Position numbers and translations under genes: made by a program. Positions 20,225 to 32,100 of a stretch of DNA of 64,000 bases are shown here, piece after piece. Within the stretch, counting starts at the first letter, position 1. Each line of letters starts with the position of its first letter. This DNA is from Verrucomicrobiota bacterium (GTDB lineage: Bacteria > Verrucomicrobiota > Verrucomicrobiia > Verrucomicrobiales > Akkermansiaceae): positions 1 to 64,000 of the forward strand of contig JAURPJ010000095.1 of the NCBI GenBank assembly GCA_030835305.1, given 5' to 3'. Under the pieces are notes generated by a model. The model searched no databases. It was given only the letters and a program-made list of their open reading frames with translations, and was not told the origin of the DNA.

Positions 20225-22513
20225 ATGAACAAAAAAATTTTAAACCAACTCTTCATCACCCTCGCTGCCGCCACGCAGATGAGTTCGGCCCAAATTTCCT
20301 ACGTGCAAATCACAAGCGATACCGATTCCGGAATCAGCTCCGACATGACATTCACTCATGCCATCGATTTCGGCACGAGCGGGGTCGCCACCGTCAACGG
20401 CGTGCTTTTCGCCAATGATGTCAATCAGACTGCTGATGGCCGCGCCAATTCCGGCTCCCGCACCTATTCCCCCAATAATCCCCACCCCGGAAACACCCCG
20501 CCAGCCGTGTCTGGCAACATCGCCAGCGTCTTTCAAGATATGCGTTACAACGGCCCCGACCTTGGCTCTGTGGAACTCACCGGTCTTACCCCGGGCGAGT
20601 TTTATGAACTCCGTCTCTATGAGCGCGCTTGGGACGCCAATGCCATTCGCACCTTTTCCCTCGACTTCGATATCGGAGCCAATGGATCGATTGAAGCCTC
20701 CACTCCCGAGATCAACCAAAACAACCCAACCCTTCCCACACCGGGGTTCGCGGCCAATGTATCCTACGCCCTCGTTTACAAATATCAGGCCGATGACAGT
20801 GGCTCACTCCGGATCATTGTCGACCTCGCCGATGGAAGCACCGGCACCTACCATCTTTATGGCCTCACCAATGCGATCGATCCGGATGGCTCGGCCACTT
20901 ATCTCGTTTCTCTGGACAACAACATCTTTAGCACAGGCGGAGCTCAAGGCACCCTCGTCGGCAGTCTCGCCGGGAGTCTCGAAGGAAACCCCGACCCGTC
21001 CACCTTCACCCTCGTGGCAGGCAACGGCGACACCGATAACGGAAAGTTCCAGATCAATGGCGACCGCCTTGAAATCGGTAACTTCGACTTCAGCGGAGCA
21101 GAGTTCACCGATGGCCAGCAATTTTCAATCCGGATTCAGGGCGTTGGAAGCAGCACCACCGAACGCGTCCTCCTCCTGACCCTTCTCCGTGACGATGACA
21201 ACGACAGACTCAATGACGACTGGGAACTCCAATGGGCCACCGACCTCACAATCCTCTCCGGAGAAACCGGCGAAGAAGACCTCGATCAAGACGGCCTCAC
21301 CAACCTCGAAGAATTTAGAATCAGCCGTGGGAACTTTGGCAGTGGAGTGCCCGCCTACCCAAACATCGATCCCACTGATGACGATAGTGATGACGATACC
21401 CTGAGCGACGATGAAGAGATCAATCCTGTCGCTCCCCGCCTTCAGACCAACCCCACCGCCGAAGACACCGATGGCGATGAATTGAGCGATCTCGTTGAAT
21501 CAAATAGCGGCACCTTTACCGACGGGACCGACACCGGAACAGATCCAACCCTTTGCGACACGGACGGAGACTACTCCATCGATAGCTGGGAGGTCACCCA
21601 CAACTCCGACCCGGTTGACGTTAATTCCTATCCCAATCCCGTGGGCCCGGTTGCCATTGCCCCCATGACCGACGATGCCAGCACCGGACTGGATCCAGCC
21701 AAGACTTACACCCACCTTGTCAGCGGCGGTCAGCCAGCCACCGTCAATGGGGTCACTTTCGAGACGCTGAGCCCCACCATCTCACCTGCGAATGTCATCT
21801 GGGATTCCATGGGACGCTCCATGAATCAGGTCATCGCCAACAATGGTGACTGGGATCCAGTCGCGGCGGGCGTGAGTGCTAACGTGGAAACCCTTTTGGG
21901 TTCCTTCACCTATTCCGGAAATGGCCCCAATCCCGGGGACAGCCAGCGGTTCACCCTCACCGGCCTGTCGCCCGGAGCTTCCTATGACCTCCGAATTTAC
22001 AGTCGCCAATGGGACACCGAAGGCTCGGGCCGCCCCAGCGACCTTGTCTTCACCAACGGCGACGAAACGGTTCGCCCCTTCGGTTTCCTGCCGCTGGATC
22101 GCCCGGGCATCCTTACCCGCTCGGGAATTCAGACCGACGCCTACTACCTCACTTACCAGTACACCGCACAAACCACCGAACTCATCGTTGATGCGACTGT
22201 TCCCCTGTGCGCGCCTCCCAATAGCGGAAGCTTCCACATGTACGCTCTGAGCAACGAAATCGCCTCCGGTGCTCCGCTCGGACAAATCCTGATCACCAAC
22301 CAGGTTCTCTTGAGCGATGGCCGCTTTGCCATCGCGTTTCAGGGCAAACCACAAACGACTTATCAAGTGACCAAATCAGCAAACCTCGCCGGCGACTTTC
22401 TCCCACTTGATCCTCCTCTTTCCGCCACCACCGACATCAACGGCGAGGGACAGGCTGTCATCTCTGCGGGCGAAACAAGCGAACGTAAAGAGTTCTACCG
22501 AATCGAGGAATGA
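20225..22513 (+). CDS. Exported thrombospondin type-3 repeat protein (762 aa)
   Basis: Signal peptide, Ca-binding DxDxDGxxD-type repeats (EDLDQDGLTNLEE, DDDSDDDTLSDDEE, DTDGDELSDLVE), C-terminal KEFYRIEE. Confidence 0.75.
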   Translation: MNKKILNQLFITLAAATQMSSAQISYVQITSDTDSGISSDMTFTHAIDFGTSGVATVNGVLFANDVNQTADGRANSGSRTYSPNNPHPGNTPPAVSGNIASVFQDMRYNGPDLGSVELTGLTPGEFYELRLYERAWDANAIRTFSLDFDIGANGSIEASTPEINQNNPTLPTPGFAANVSYALVYKYQADDSGSLRIIVDLADGSTGTYHLYGLTNAIDPDGSATYLVSLDNNIFSTGGAQGTLVGSLAGSLEGNPDPSTFTLVAGNGDTDNGKFQINGDRLEIGNFDFSGAEFTDGQQFSIRIQGVGSSTTERVLLLTLLRDDDNDRLNDDWELQWATDLTILSGETGEEDLDQDGLTNLEEFRISRGNFGSGVPAYPNIDPTDDDSDDDTLSDDEEINPVAPRLQTNPTAEDTDGDELSDLVESNSGTFTDGTDTGTDPTLCDTDGDYSIDSWEVTHNSDPVDVNSYPNPVGPVAIAPMTDDASTGLDPAKTYTHLVSGGQPATVNGVTFETLSPTISPANVIWDSMGRSMNQVIANNGDWDPVAAGVSANVETLLGSFTYSGNGPNPGDSQRFTLTGLSPGASYDLRIYSRQWDTEGSGRPSDLVFTNGDETVRPFGFLPLDRPGILTRSGIQTDAYYLTYQYTAQTTELIVDATVPLCAPPNSGSFHMYALSNEIASGAPLGQILITNQVLLSDGRFAIAFQGKPQTTYQVTKSANLAGDFLPLDPPLSATTDINGEGQAVISAGETSERKEFYRIEE
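22406..22455 (+). repeat. 50-nt exact direct repeat, copy 1 (other copy 25978-26027)
   Basis: cttgatcctcctctttccgccaccaccgacatcaacggcgagggacaggc present identically at both loci near the 3' ends of paralogous genes. Confidence 0.9.
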
Positions 22514-22878
22514 TAGACTGATCTGAAACCTGCTTTGCATTCATAGAACGGGCAATCCAGGAACCTAAAAGCTGCCACGGGGACCAGCTTTACAGTCTGC
22601 CAAGCTCAGTGAGATTCGAGCAAAACGTTTCAGAAATTGAGATGAATCCGTGCTAACTGACCTGCAGGAGCTTGTGGCCTGGCAAATCGGTACACGGAGC
22701 TGGAAGCCGAATCCACCCTCCTTGCCTCTCGCCCAATCCCTGCCCCAAGGTGGCTTCAGGCCCCTCTCTCCAGAAGCGTATTTCCCCGGCCGCAAGCCTG
22801 GACTTTTCCCTTGCCAAACAACGGTTTTGTATGTTTTCAATTACAGGCTGATCCGTAGTAAGCCAAATAAGTTTCTTC

Positions 22879-23697
22879 ATGAATAAAAACTCGATTCTGA
22901 CCGCCGGGTTCGCCCTTTCCTCTTCAATCGTTTCAGGAACGGTCCTGTTTCAGGACAATTTCGATGCACCGGATATCAACAACCTGGATCAGTCCGATCA
23001 AACCAGCCGCCGATCCGGCCTTGTTCCGGGGATTCAAGTTCGCTCTTCCCGGATCCAGCATGGAATCATCTCAAACCAGCTGAACTTCCTCGACAACCGA
23101 ACCGGTCGGATTCGTTTCCATGATGATTCCGACAATGATACTGGGACGGCCGGCATCTGGTACGACTGGGCCTCGGGCATTACCGGATCCACCATTCTCG
23201 GAACTCAAAATCTCCGCATCGCGTTCGACTGGAACGTTACCGACAACTCAACAAACAACTGGGTCTCCGTCAATTTAGGTATCAGCGGGCCGGGAGTTCC
23301 GGAACCCGGTTTCCGGGTGAACCATCCGGAAACTGACATCGGAATGCTCCTGCGCTTCAACGGCGACACCCAGCTTTTCGACAACGGCGCCGACTTGACC
23401 GCACAAGGTTCTTTTTCTCCAACCATCGGCACCCGCCGGGTCACCTTCGACTACACGCTCGATTCCTTTGCAGACGGAACAAATGTCGGCCTGATCGCGA
23501 ACGTCGATGGCACCGAGGTCTACAATGGAAACCCCTTCACACTGGATAACAATGGCGGCGAGCTTTATTTCGAAATCGGCACCTTGCAGAACACCTTGCT
23601 CGATAATGTGACAATCTCATCCATCCCCGAGCCTTCGGTTGCGCTCATGTCATTGCTAGGCCTTGCGGGTCTTGTCCAGCGCCGTCGTTCAAAGTGA
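22879..23697 (+). CDS. PEP-CTERM sorting-signal protein (272 aa)
   Basis: Signal peptide and C-terminal SIPEPSVALMSLLGLAGLVQRRRSK (PEP + TM + Arg-rich tail). Confidence 0.85.
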   Translation: MNKNSILTAGFALSSSIVSGTVLFQDNFDAPDINNLDQSDQTSRRSGLVPGIQVRSSRIQHGIISNQLNFLDNRTGRIRFHDDSDNDTGTAGIWYDWASGITGSTILGTQNLRIAFDWNVTDNSTNNWVSVNLGISGPGVPEPGFRVNHPETDIGMLLRFNGDTQLFDNGADLTAQGSFSPTIGTRRVTFDYTLDSFADGTNVGLIANVDGTEVYNGNPFTLDNNGGELYFEIGTLQNTLLDNVTISSIPEPSVALMSLLGLAGLVQRRRSK

Positions 23698-23742
23698 ATG
23701 GTCGCTGCCCTTTACTGCCTCCCCCAAAGCAAACACACCAGT

Positions 23743-26085
23743 ATGAAAACCGCTCTCGGAATTCTGTTGGGCTGCTCATGCCTCGTCGAAGCCCAGACCA
23801 CCCTCTTGCAAGACACCTTCGATGCACCAGACACCGGGAATCTCGACCAATCGGACCAAACCGGTCGTCGTAGCGGGGTGGCTTCCGATATCCAGATCCG
23901 CTCGTCACGGATCCAGCATGGCATTGCTGGAAACCAGCTCAACTTTCTGAATAACAGGACAGGTAGAATTCGTTTCCACCAGGATTCCGACAATGACACC
24001 ACAACTGCTGGAGTCTGGCACAATTGGGCTTCCCCTTCCACGGGCCCGCTCATTCTTTCCAATGGTGGGATTCGCATCGAATTCGACTGGATCGCAGGAA
24101 ACAGCGACTCCAACAACTGGGTCTCGGTCAATATGGGTATCAGTGGACCAGGGACGGGTGAACCGGGCTTCCGGGTGAATGAGCCTGAAACTGATGTTGG
24201 TTTGCTTTTTCGCTTCAACGGCGGAACCCAGGTCTTCGACAATGGCACTGGGCTTGGGGCGCAGGGTTCATTCACTCCAACGATCGGAACACGCCATGTC
24301 GTAGTTGATTTCACCTTCAATACCTTTGATGATGGTGGCAATATTAACGTCGTGGCCACCGTCGATGGCACGGAAGTCTACAACGGAACCGGATTCACCT
24401 GGGACAATAATCTGGGGGAAGTCTATTTCGAAATCGGGACCCTTGAGAGCACCCTTCTGGACAATGTAGCAATCTCAACTATCACGCAGAACGACTATCG
24501 ATTTGAGCTCAGCGGAAATTCCTTTGCCTCCGGAGCACCGCAGGGAAGCATCATCGGAGACCTTTCCGCGACCTTTCAGGAAAACCCCGACACCTCAACC
24601 TTTGCCTTGATTGCCGGAGATGGGGACACTGACAATGATAAATTCCAAATCACCGGCGGTCGCCTCGAGATCGGGAATTTTGATTTCACCGGAGGAAATT
24701 CCGTGGAGGGCCAACTATACTCCATACGCGTCCAAGGCACCGGGACTGAATCTTTGGAACGAATTCTCACCCTAAGTCTCAACAAGGACGACGACCTAGA
24801 CAATCTTACGGATGACTGGGAACAACGCTGGTCTGGAAATCTCACCGATCTCTCCGCCGTCACCGGCAACGAGGACTTCGACTCCGACGGGCTCAGCGAT
24901 GCCGAAGAACTGGAAGCCAGCCTGCTGTATCCCGACATCGATCCCACCGAAGGCGACACCGATAACGACAACCTGAGCGACAACGAGGAAATCAATCCCA
25001 CCGGAAGCCGCCCGACGACCGACCCGACCAACGCCGATACCGACCTCGATGGGCTCAGCGACGAAGTCGAAACCAACACCGGAACCTTAGTCGACATGAA
25101 CGACACAGGCACCGACCCCACTCTCTGCGATACTGATGGCGATTATGCCATCGACAGCTGGGAAATCACCTACAGCTTCAGCCCGTTTGATGCCAACGAC
25201 CTCCCCGGACCCGTGGGATCGGTCGCCATTGTCCCTATCACCGATGCCGCCAGCAGTGGGATCGATTCCTCGAAAACCTACACTCATCTCGTGAGCGGAG
25301 GGCAAACTGCCACCGTCAATGGAGTTTCTTTTAACCCGCTAGACCCTAACATCCAGCCGGCCAATTTTCTGTGGGATACCAATGGAACCAGCTTCAACGC
25401 CATCACCAATAATCCAGGTGACTGGCTTCCATTCGAAGCTGGAGCCGATGCTGAGATTGAAGCCCTACTCAATTCCTTCACCTACTCCGGCACTGGAGCC
25501 GCCCCCGGTAACAGCCAGACCTTTACACTGTCCGGATTAACACCAGGCACCACCTATGATCTCAGGATCTACAGCCGCCTCTGGGACACGGAAGGAGCCG
25601 GGCGCCCTATCGACGTCATCTTCACCAACGGCTCGGAAATCGTTCAGCCATTTAGCTCCATGCCACTTGATCGTCCTGGCATTTTGACCGGCTCTGGAAA
25701 TCTCCATGATGCCTACTACCTGACATACCAATACACCGTCCAGGGGACCGAAATTGTCATCGCCGCAAACACCCAACCTTGCGGCCCTGCAGTCAGCGGT
25801 AGCTTCCACATGTATGCACTCAGTAATGAAGTAGCGACCGGAGTCCCTCCCGGCCAGATTCTCATCGCTAACCAAATCCTCCTTGAAGACGGACGGTTCG
25901 CCATCGGATTTCAAGGCAGGCCCCAGACAACATATCAGGTGACCAAATCGCCCAACCTGATCGGCAATTTCCTCCCGCTTGATCCTCCTCTTTCCGCCAC
26001 CACCGACATCAACGGCGAGGGACAGGCCATTATTCCAGCCTTCGAGACCAGTGACCTGAAGGAATTTTACCGCATCGAGGAGTAA
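23743..26085 (+). CDS. Exported thrombospondin type-3 repeat protein, chimera of neighbouring paralogues
   Basis: Residues after the signal peptide match the 22879 protein throughout (FDAPDTGNLDQSDQTGRRSG...); the remainder matches the 20225 protein to its terminal KEFYRIEE. Confidence 0.8.
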   Translation: MKTALGILLGCSCLVEAQTTLLQDTFDAPDTGNLDQSDQTGRRSGVASDIQIRSSRIQHGIAGNQLNFLNNRTGRIRFHQDSDNDTTTAGVWHNWASPSTGPLILSNGGIRIEFDWIAGNSDSNNWVSVNMGISGPGTGEPGFRVNEPETDVGLLFRFNGGTQVFDNGTGLGAQGSFTPTIGTRHVVVDFTFNTFDDGGNINVVATVDGTEVYNGTGFTWDNNLGEVYFEIGTLESTLLDNVAISTITQNDYRFELSGNSFASGAPQGSIIGDLSATFQENPDTSTFALIAGDGDTDNDKFQITGGRLEIGNFDFTGGNSVEGQLYSIRVQGTGTESLERILTLSLNKDDDLDNLTDDWEQRWSGNLTDLSAVTGNEDFDSDGLSDAEELEASLLYPDIDPTEGDTDNDNLSDNEEINPTGSRPTTDPTNADTDLDGLSDEVETNTGTLVDMNDTGTDPTLCDTDGDYAIDSWEITYSFSPFDANDLPGPVGSVAIVPITDAASSGIDSSKTYTHLVSGGQTATVNGVSFNPLDPNIQPANFLWDTNGTSFNAITNNPGDWLPFEAGADAEIEALLNSFTYSGTGAAPGNSQTFTLSGLTPGTTYDLRIYSRLWDTEGAGRPIDVIFTNGSEIVQPFSSMPLDRPGILTGSGNLHDAYYLTYQYTVQGTEIVIAANTQPCGPAVSGSFHMYALSNEVATGVPPGQILIANQILLEDGRFAIGFQGRPQTTYQVTKSPNLIGNFLPLDPPLSATTDINGEGQAIIPAFETSDLKEFYRIEE
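25978..26027 (+). repeat. 50-nt exact direct repeat, copy 2 (other copy 22406-22455)
   Basis: Same 50-nt string as copy 1. Confidence 0.9.
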
Positions 26086-26121
26086 TCACCTTCGAAACGA
26101 TTTCCCTTCTTTACGAATCAC

Positions 26122-26151
26122 GGGCGGCCCTCAGACTGGGGGGTCGTCCGC
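26122..26151 (+). terminator. Possible intrinsic terminator
   Basis: 10-bp stem CGGGCGGCCC / GGGTCGTCCG (two G-U) with loop TCAGACTGG, followed by a pyrimidine-rich CTTCCTTTCC; weak T-tract. Confidence 0.45.
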
Positions 26152-26166
26152 TTCCTTTCCACACGT

Positions 26167-29100
26167 ATGAAAAAAACGCTCCTCTTTCTCGCACTGGTGC
26201 AATCATTAAATGCTTCCGACAGCGTAGTGACCTTCAACGAAATCAACTACAACCCGCAAGGGGCGTCCGAAGATCTGGAGTGGATTGAGGTCCACAACCA
26301 GATGGCCATCAACGTCGACTTTTCCGGCTGGAAGATCACGGGCGGAGTCAATTTCACCATCCCAGAGGGAACAATCATTCCCGGCGGCGGCTACTTTCTG
26401 ATTGCCAGCGATCCTTCCAACCCGGCTCTCGCCGATCTCGATGTTGCAGGACCATTCACCGGCAGCCTCGCCAATGGCGGAGAAACCATCAGGCTCAGAA
26501 GCCGCTCGGAAAGACTCATGGACGAGCTCGACTACTCCGACTCCGGCCAATGGCCCGTCGGCCCGGATGGGTCGGGAGCCACGCTTGCCAAAATTGAAAA
26601 TTCCCTTCTATCGGGGAAGAGCTCCTCGTGGAGAAGCAGCTCGCAAATCGGGGGCACTCCGGGAGCCGCAAACTTCCCGCAGGCCGGCAGCCCGATCCCC
26701 TACGTCTTCGTCGCAAATGACGCTCCATGGAAATTCGATGACTCCGGAAACAACCCACCTGCAGAATGGAACACCTCCGGCTTTGACGACTCCAGCTGGA
26801 CTTCCGGCGAAACCCTTTTTGGCACGGACGCAGGCGGCGGCCCGGCTTCGCTCACCATGACCGACCACCTCGTCGAACGCTTCCGCGCCAGCGACCTCAC
26901 TCTCAGCAACGGTCAAACTGTCTCTTCCTGGCCCGACACCGCCACCGCCGACGGACAAACCCAAACTGCCACCGCCACCGGCAATCCCAGCTTTGCAACC
27001 AATGCCACCCCGTCGGGAGAACCCGCAGTCCGCTTTGATGGCAACGATGCCCTTCGTACTTCCTTCGCGCCGGGAATCGGAGGAACCTCCGGCTTCGTCT
27101 TTTTTGCCGTCGTGAAAGCCAACTCCACTCCCGGAAACGGCGGGATCACCAATGGAAGCGGACCCTACATTTGGGATCGGGAGACTGCCGGGGGCGGGAA
27201 CCCGCTCACATCGCTCAAATCAGATGGCGGACGCTTTGCCTTTCAAAAACGCTATGACAACGGCTCCGGACTGGGTGGCCCCATCTCGTCCACCTCCATC
27301 TCCACCAGTGACTATCAAATCGTCGCGATTCGACGCAACCGGACTTCCGACCAATTCGAACTTTGGGTCGATGGCGTGCTCGAATCCACCGATGGTGATA
27401 CCGGAGCCGCGCTCAATCCCCAACCCATCGTAATTGGAAATCATTTCGGCGGAAATGGAGGATTCGACGGCGATATCGCCGAGCTTCTTATTTACGAAGA
27501 CGAGCTGACACCGACCGAGTTCGAAGCGGTCGGTGCTTATCTCGAATCGAGATATGGCCTCGACACCGCTTTCCCCGGCTCGGCCGTGACCACTCCGATC
27601 AACGACAACGGAGCCACCTCTTACTTCCGCCAAACGTTCAATTTCACCGGTAATCCCGCCAACACCTCGGTCCGTTTGAACCAACTCGTCGCTGACGGAG
27701 CAGTCGTGTATCTCAATGGAATTGAAATCCAGCGCATCAATATGCCGGCCGGAGCGATCTCCCACTCGAGCAAAGCCCTGAATGATGTATCATCCCCGTC
27801 CACTTCGGGCTTCGTCACCATCCCCGGGGCTGCACTTCAAAGCGGACCCAACGTCCTCGCGGTCTCCCTGCACCCGGCTTCCGGCAACACCTCGAATTCA
27901 TTTGCAGCCACGCTTGAGGGAACCGAAACCCCGGAGGATCCAAACACTATTAATGAACTCGCCCTCAACGAAATCCCCGCTGCCGGATCGGCCGACTTCT
28001 TCGTCGAAGTGATCAACCCCGGCACTTCCCCCATCACCACGAGGGGCTACTCCATTCAAATTGAAGGCTCCAGCACCACTTTGATCCCGCTCCCCTCGAC
28101 CACTCTGAATCGCGGCGAAATTCTTCTCCTCGATCAAAACGCCCTGGGTGTCATCCCGATCGCCGGGGACAAGGTCTTTCTGCTCTCATCAAACGGCAAT
28201 GCCCTCGCCGACGGACAGGAAATCACCAACCGCCTTCGCGGTCTCAGCCCACAATATCCCGGACAGTGGATTTTTCCGAACGTAAAGACTCCAGGCTCGG
28301 CCAATTCCTTCGAGTTCGAAACCGACATTGTCATCAACGAGATCTGCTACAACCCACCCATTCTCGATTCCGATCCCGGCGTGCCCCCAACCATCGAAAG
28401 TAGCTCGCTCATCACCACAGGAGCAACGTGGCGCTACAATGAAAGTGGCGATTCACTCGCTTCCGACTGGGCCGCCAAAAACCACCCGGTAGGTGGCAAT
28501 TGGCAATCCGGAGTAACCTTCCTCGCCTACGATACCGGGCTAAACACTGCGACCCTATCCAACCCCGCCGTTAATTTCCCTCGAGTGGTGACCTATTATT
28601 TCGAAACTGATTTCACCCTCACCGCCCAAGAGGCCGGTGATCTTGAAACACTAAAGCTGAGACATCGTATCGACGATGGCGCCATCTTCTATCTCAACGG
28701 AGTGGAATTGGAGCGCTTCCAAATGCCTGAGGGCGATATCGATTCTTCCACTCTCGCCAGTGGCTCTGTAGGAGATGCCGAATGGTCTGAATTCTCCCTA
28801 ATCCCCGTGCCTCCGGGCACCGCTGTCGCCGGAACAAATCGCATCTCAGTCGAGGTTCACCAACGCACCATTGGAAGCAGTGACATCGCTTTTGATCTTG
28901 AAGCAGAAGCCCAATTCATCCTCGACCCCGGCCTTCCCCCACTCCCATCCCGCCCCGGCAAAACCCAGTGGATTGAGCTCTACAACCGCGGAAGCGAAAG
29001 TGTCGATCTTTCATCTTGGGACTTCGGTGAGGGTATTAAATTCACCTTTCCGGAAAACACCACGCTCGCTGCCGGAGCCTTCCTAGTCATCGCGAACGAC

Positions 29101-32100
29101 CCCGCCACCATTGCCACCCAGCATCCGGGCATTACGGCTCTCGGACCATTTGAGGGCAGCCTGAGCCGCCGCAGCGAAACGATCACCCTGCGAGACCGAA
29201 ACAACAATCCAGTCGACACTCTTCGCTACTTCGACGGGGGCAGATGGCCCGACAAAGCCGATGCCCTGGGCTCGACCATCGAACTCATTGATCCGGACGC
29301 CGACAACTCCATGCCCGCCGCCTGGGCCGCCAGTGATGAACTTTCAAGAACCTCATGGCACACCTACACCTTCCGTGCCACCGCATCCTCCAGTCCCGTC
29401 GGAAACGATGGTCAATGGCGCGAGTTCATCTTTGGCATGCTCGAAGAAGGAGAGATCTTACTCGATGACCTCACTGTCACCGAAAATCCGGATGGCGCTG
29501 CCGTAGCCATGATTAGCAACGGAACCTTTGACAATCTCAACTCCTGGAGGGCACTTGGAAACCACCGTGATGTCGAAATCGTCCCCGACCCCGATGGAGG
29601 AGGAAACGTCCTCCACCTCAAAGCCATCGGCTCAACGGAACACCAGCACAACCATGTTGAAGCCACCCTCGCCAATAATCGCAGAGTCAGCAACGGACAG
29701 GAATACGAAGTCTCCTTCCGCGCCCGTTGGCTGAGCGGAAGCCACTTTCTTCACACCCGCCTCTACTTCAATCGTATTCCACACACCTTTCACCTCAAGA
29801 GGCCGGAGATCTTCGGTACTCCGGGCGCACCCAATTCCACACTCGTCACAAACGCCGGCCCGACGTCAGAAAACCTCACCCATTCACCTGTTGTCCCTGC
29901 ACCCGGAGAAAGTGTTACCGTGAGCGCTGATGTATTCGATGCAGACGGTGTGGGTTCTCTGATTCTAAACTACCGGACCGAAGGAGGTGTGTTCACCAAT
30001 GTGGCCATGTCCCGGATTGGCACCACCTCAAAGTGGGAGGGAACAATTCCCGGCCAAAGCACAGGGAATGTCGTACAATTTTATCTGACAGCCACTGATG
30101 ATCTCGGAGCCAGCACCTTCATCCCAGCCGACGGACCGGAGTCCCGCGCAATGTATGAGGTCGAAGACGGCCGTGCCGCCACCACCGGCTGCATCAACAA
30201 CATACGTATCGTGATGGACCCCGCCGATCTCACCTGGATGTTCACCCCCCGAAATCTCATGAGCAACGGACGGGTTCCCTGCACCGTCATCGACCGCGAA
30301 AACAAACCCTATTACGATGCCGGAGTCCGCATCAAGGGTTCCCAACGGGCACGAGGACAAGTCAATCGCGTTGGCTTCAACCTTGGATTTCCCTCAGACC
30401 AACTCTTTCGCAACGTTCACCGCAGCGTGGCCATCGACCGATCGGAAGGCCAGGTGGTCGGGCAACGCGAAATCCTCTTTGACCTCATGGCCACCTCATC
30501 GGGCGGTGTGCCGGGGGAGTTTAACGATCTCGCCTATGTCATTTCACCAAATCCCATCCACACCAGCGCCGCAGTGCTGCAAATGGCCCGCTTTGGCTCC
30601 GTCTTTTTGGAAGATCAATTTGAAGACGGGAGCGATGGCACCGTATACGAATACGAGCTTATTTACTACCCTACAACGACAGACGCTGGGGGTTACAAAG
30701 TTCCCCAACCCGATAACGTTCTTGGCAGGGACATCAACAACATGGGCGATGACCTCGAGGCTTATCGCTGGACCTACCTCATTAAGAACAACCAGGAATT
30801 TGATGACTACCTGCCTGCGATGACGCTCGGCAAGCAGTTTAGTAAATCAAGTGCTGACTTTAACGCAAGCGTGGCCGACGTCCTCGACGTTGATCAATGG
30901 CTGCGGGCGCTCGCCTACTCTTGTGCTACTGGAGCCGGAGATTCCTTCTATTCTAACTCCAGACACAACGGTCAATTCTACGGTCGCCCGGATAGCAAAA
31001 TCCTGTACTTTCCACACGATCTTGATTTCGCTTTCAGTGCCACCCGCAACATTTTCGAAAACAGGGAGCTCAACCGAATTGTTGCGAATCAAAGCTACCG
31101 GCGTGCCTACCTCGCTCACCTCCATGAGATCTGCACAACCGTTTACAACCAGTTGTGGATGGCCCCGTGGACAAGCCACTTCGATGAGTGTGTTCCTGGA
31201 GGCAATGTCTTTTCTGACGACCTGGGCTACATCAACAGTCGCTCAAATTACATCTTGAGCCAAGTCAACTCACAGGTTCCCCAGGTCTCGTTCGCCATCA
31301 CCACCAACGGCGGAAACAACCTGACCACCTCTGTCAGCCCTGTCATTTTAGAGGGTACAGGCTGGGTAAACGTGAACGAGATCCGCCTCTCAAACGGCAC
31401 CGTCCTGGACACGACGTGGAAAACCACCGATGACTGGGAGATTCCTCTCACTCTGGGGATTGGCAGCAATGCCATCGCTCTCGAAGCCTTCGACAGCCGG
31501 GGCAACTCTGTCGGAACTGATAGCATCACTGTAACACGCACGGGCGGACCTGACACCCCCGGCCCCGATAAACTCGTCGTCTCGGAACTCTTCTACAACC
31601 CTGCCGGTCAGGTTGAAGACACTGAATTCATCGAACTCCTTAATGTGGGAGCCAGCTCGCTCGACCTCAGCGGGACCCGCTTCACCGATGGCATTGACTT
31701 CACTTTCCCTGCCGCCACCACCCTGGCACCGGGCGAGCACATCCTCGTTGTTGCAAACCGGGTAGCCTTCGAAGCCCGCTATGGCACCGGCCTCCCGATT
31801 GCCGGTGAATTCGAAAACGGTATGGCCCTAAGCAACGGAGGTGAACTCATCACCTTGCAAAACAACACTGGCATCATCATTCAATCCTTCACCTACGGTG
31901 ATAGCTCACCGTGGCCGGAAGAAGCCGATGGCGATGACTTTAGCCTCGTTCTGGTGAGTCCGGAATCACTCCCGGATCACAACCTCGCTTCAAGCTGGAG
32001 AGCAAGCGCATTGCGAGGGGGCAACCCGGGCACCAGTGATGTCTGCCCGGCCTTCGTTGGCGATGCCACTGCTGACGCCGACCTCGATGGAGGTCCCGCG

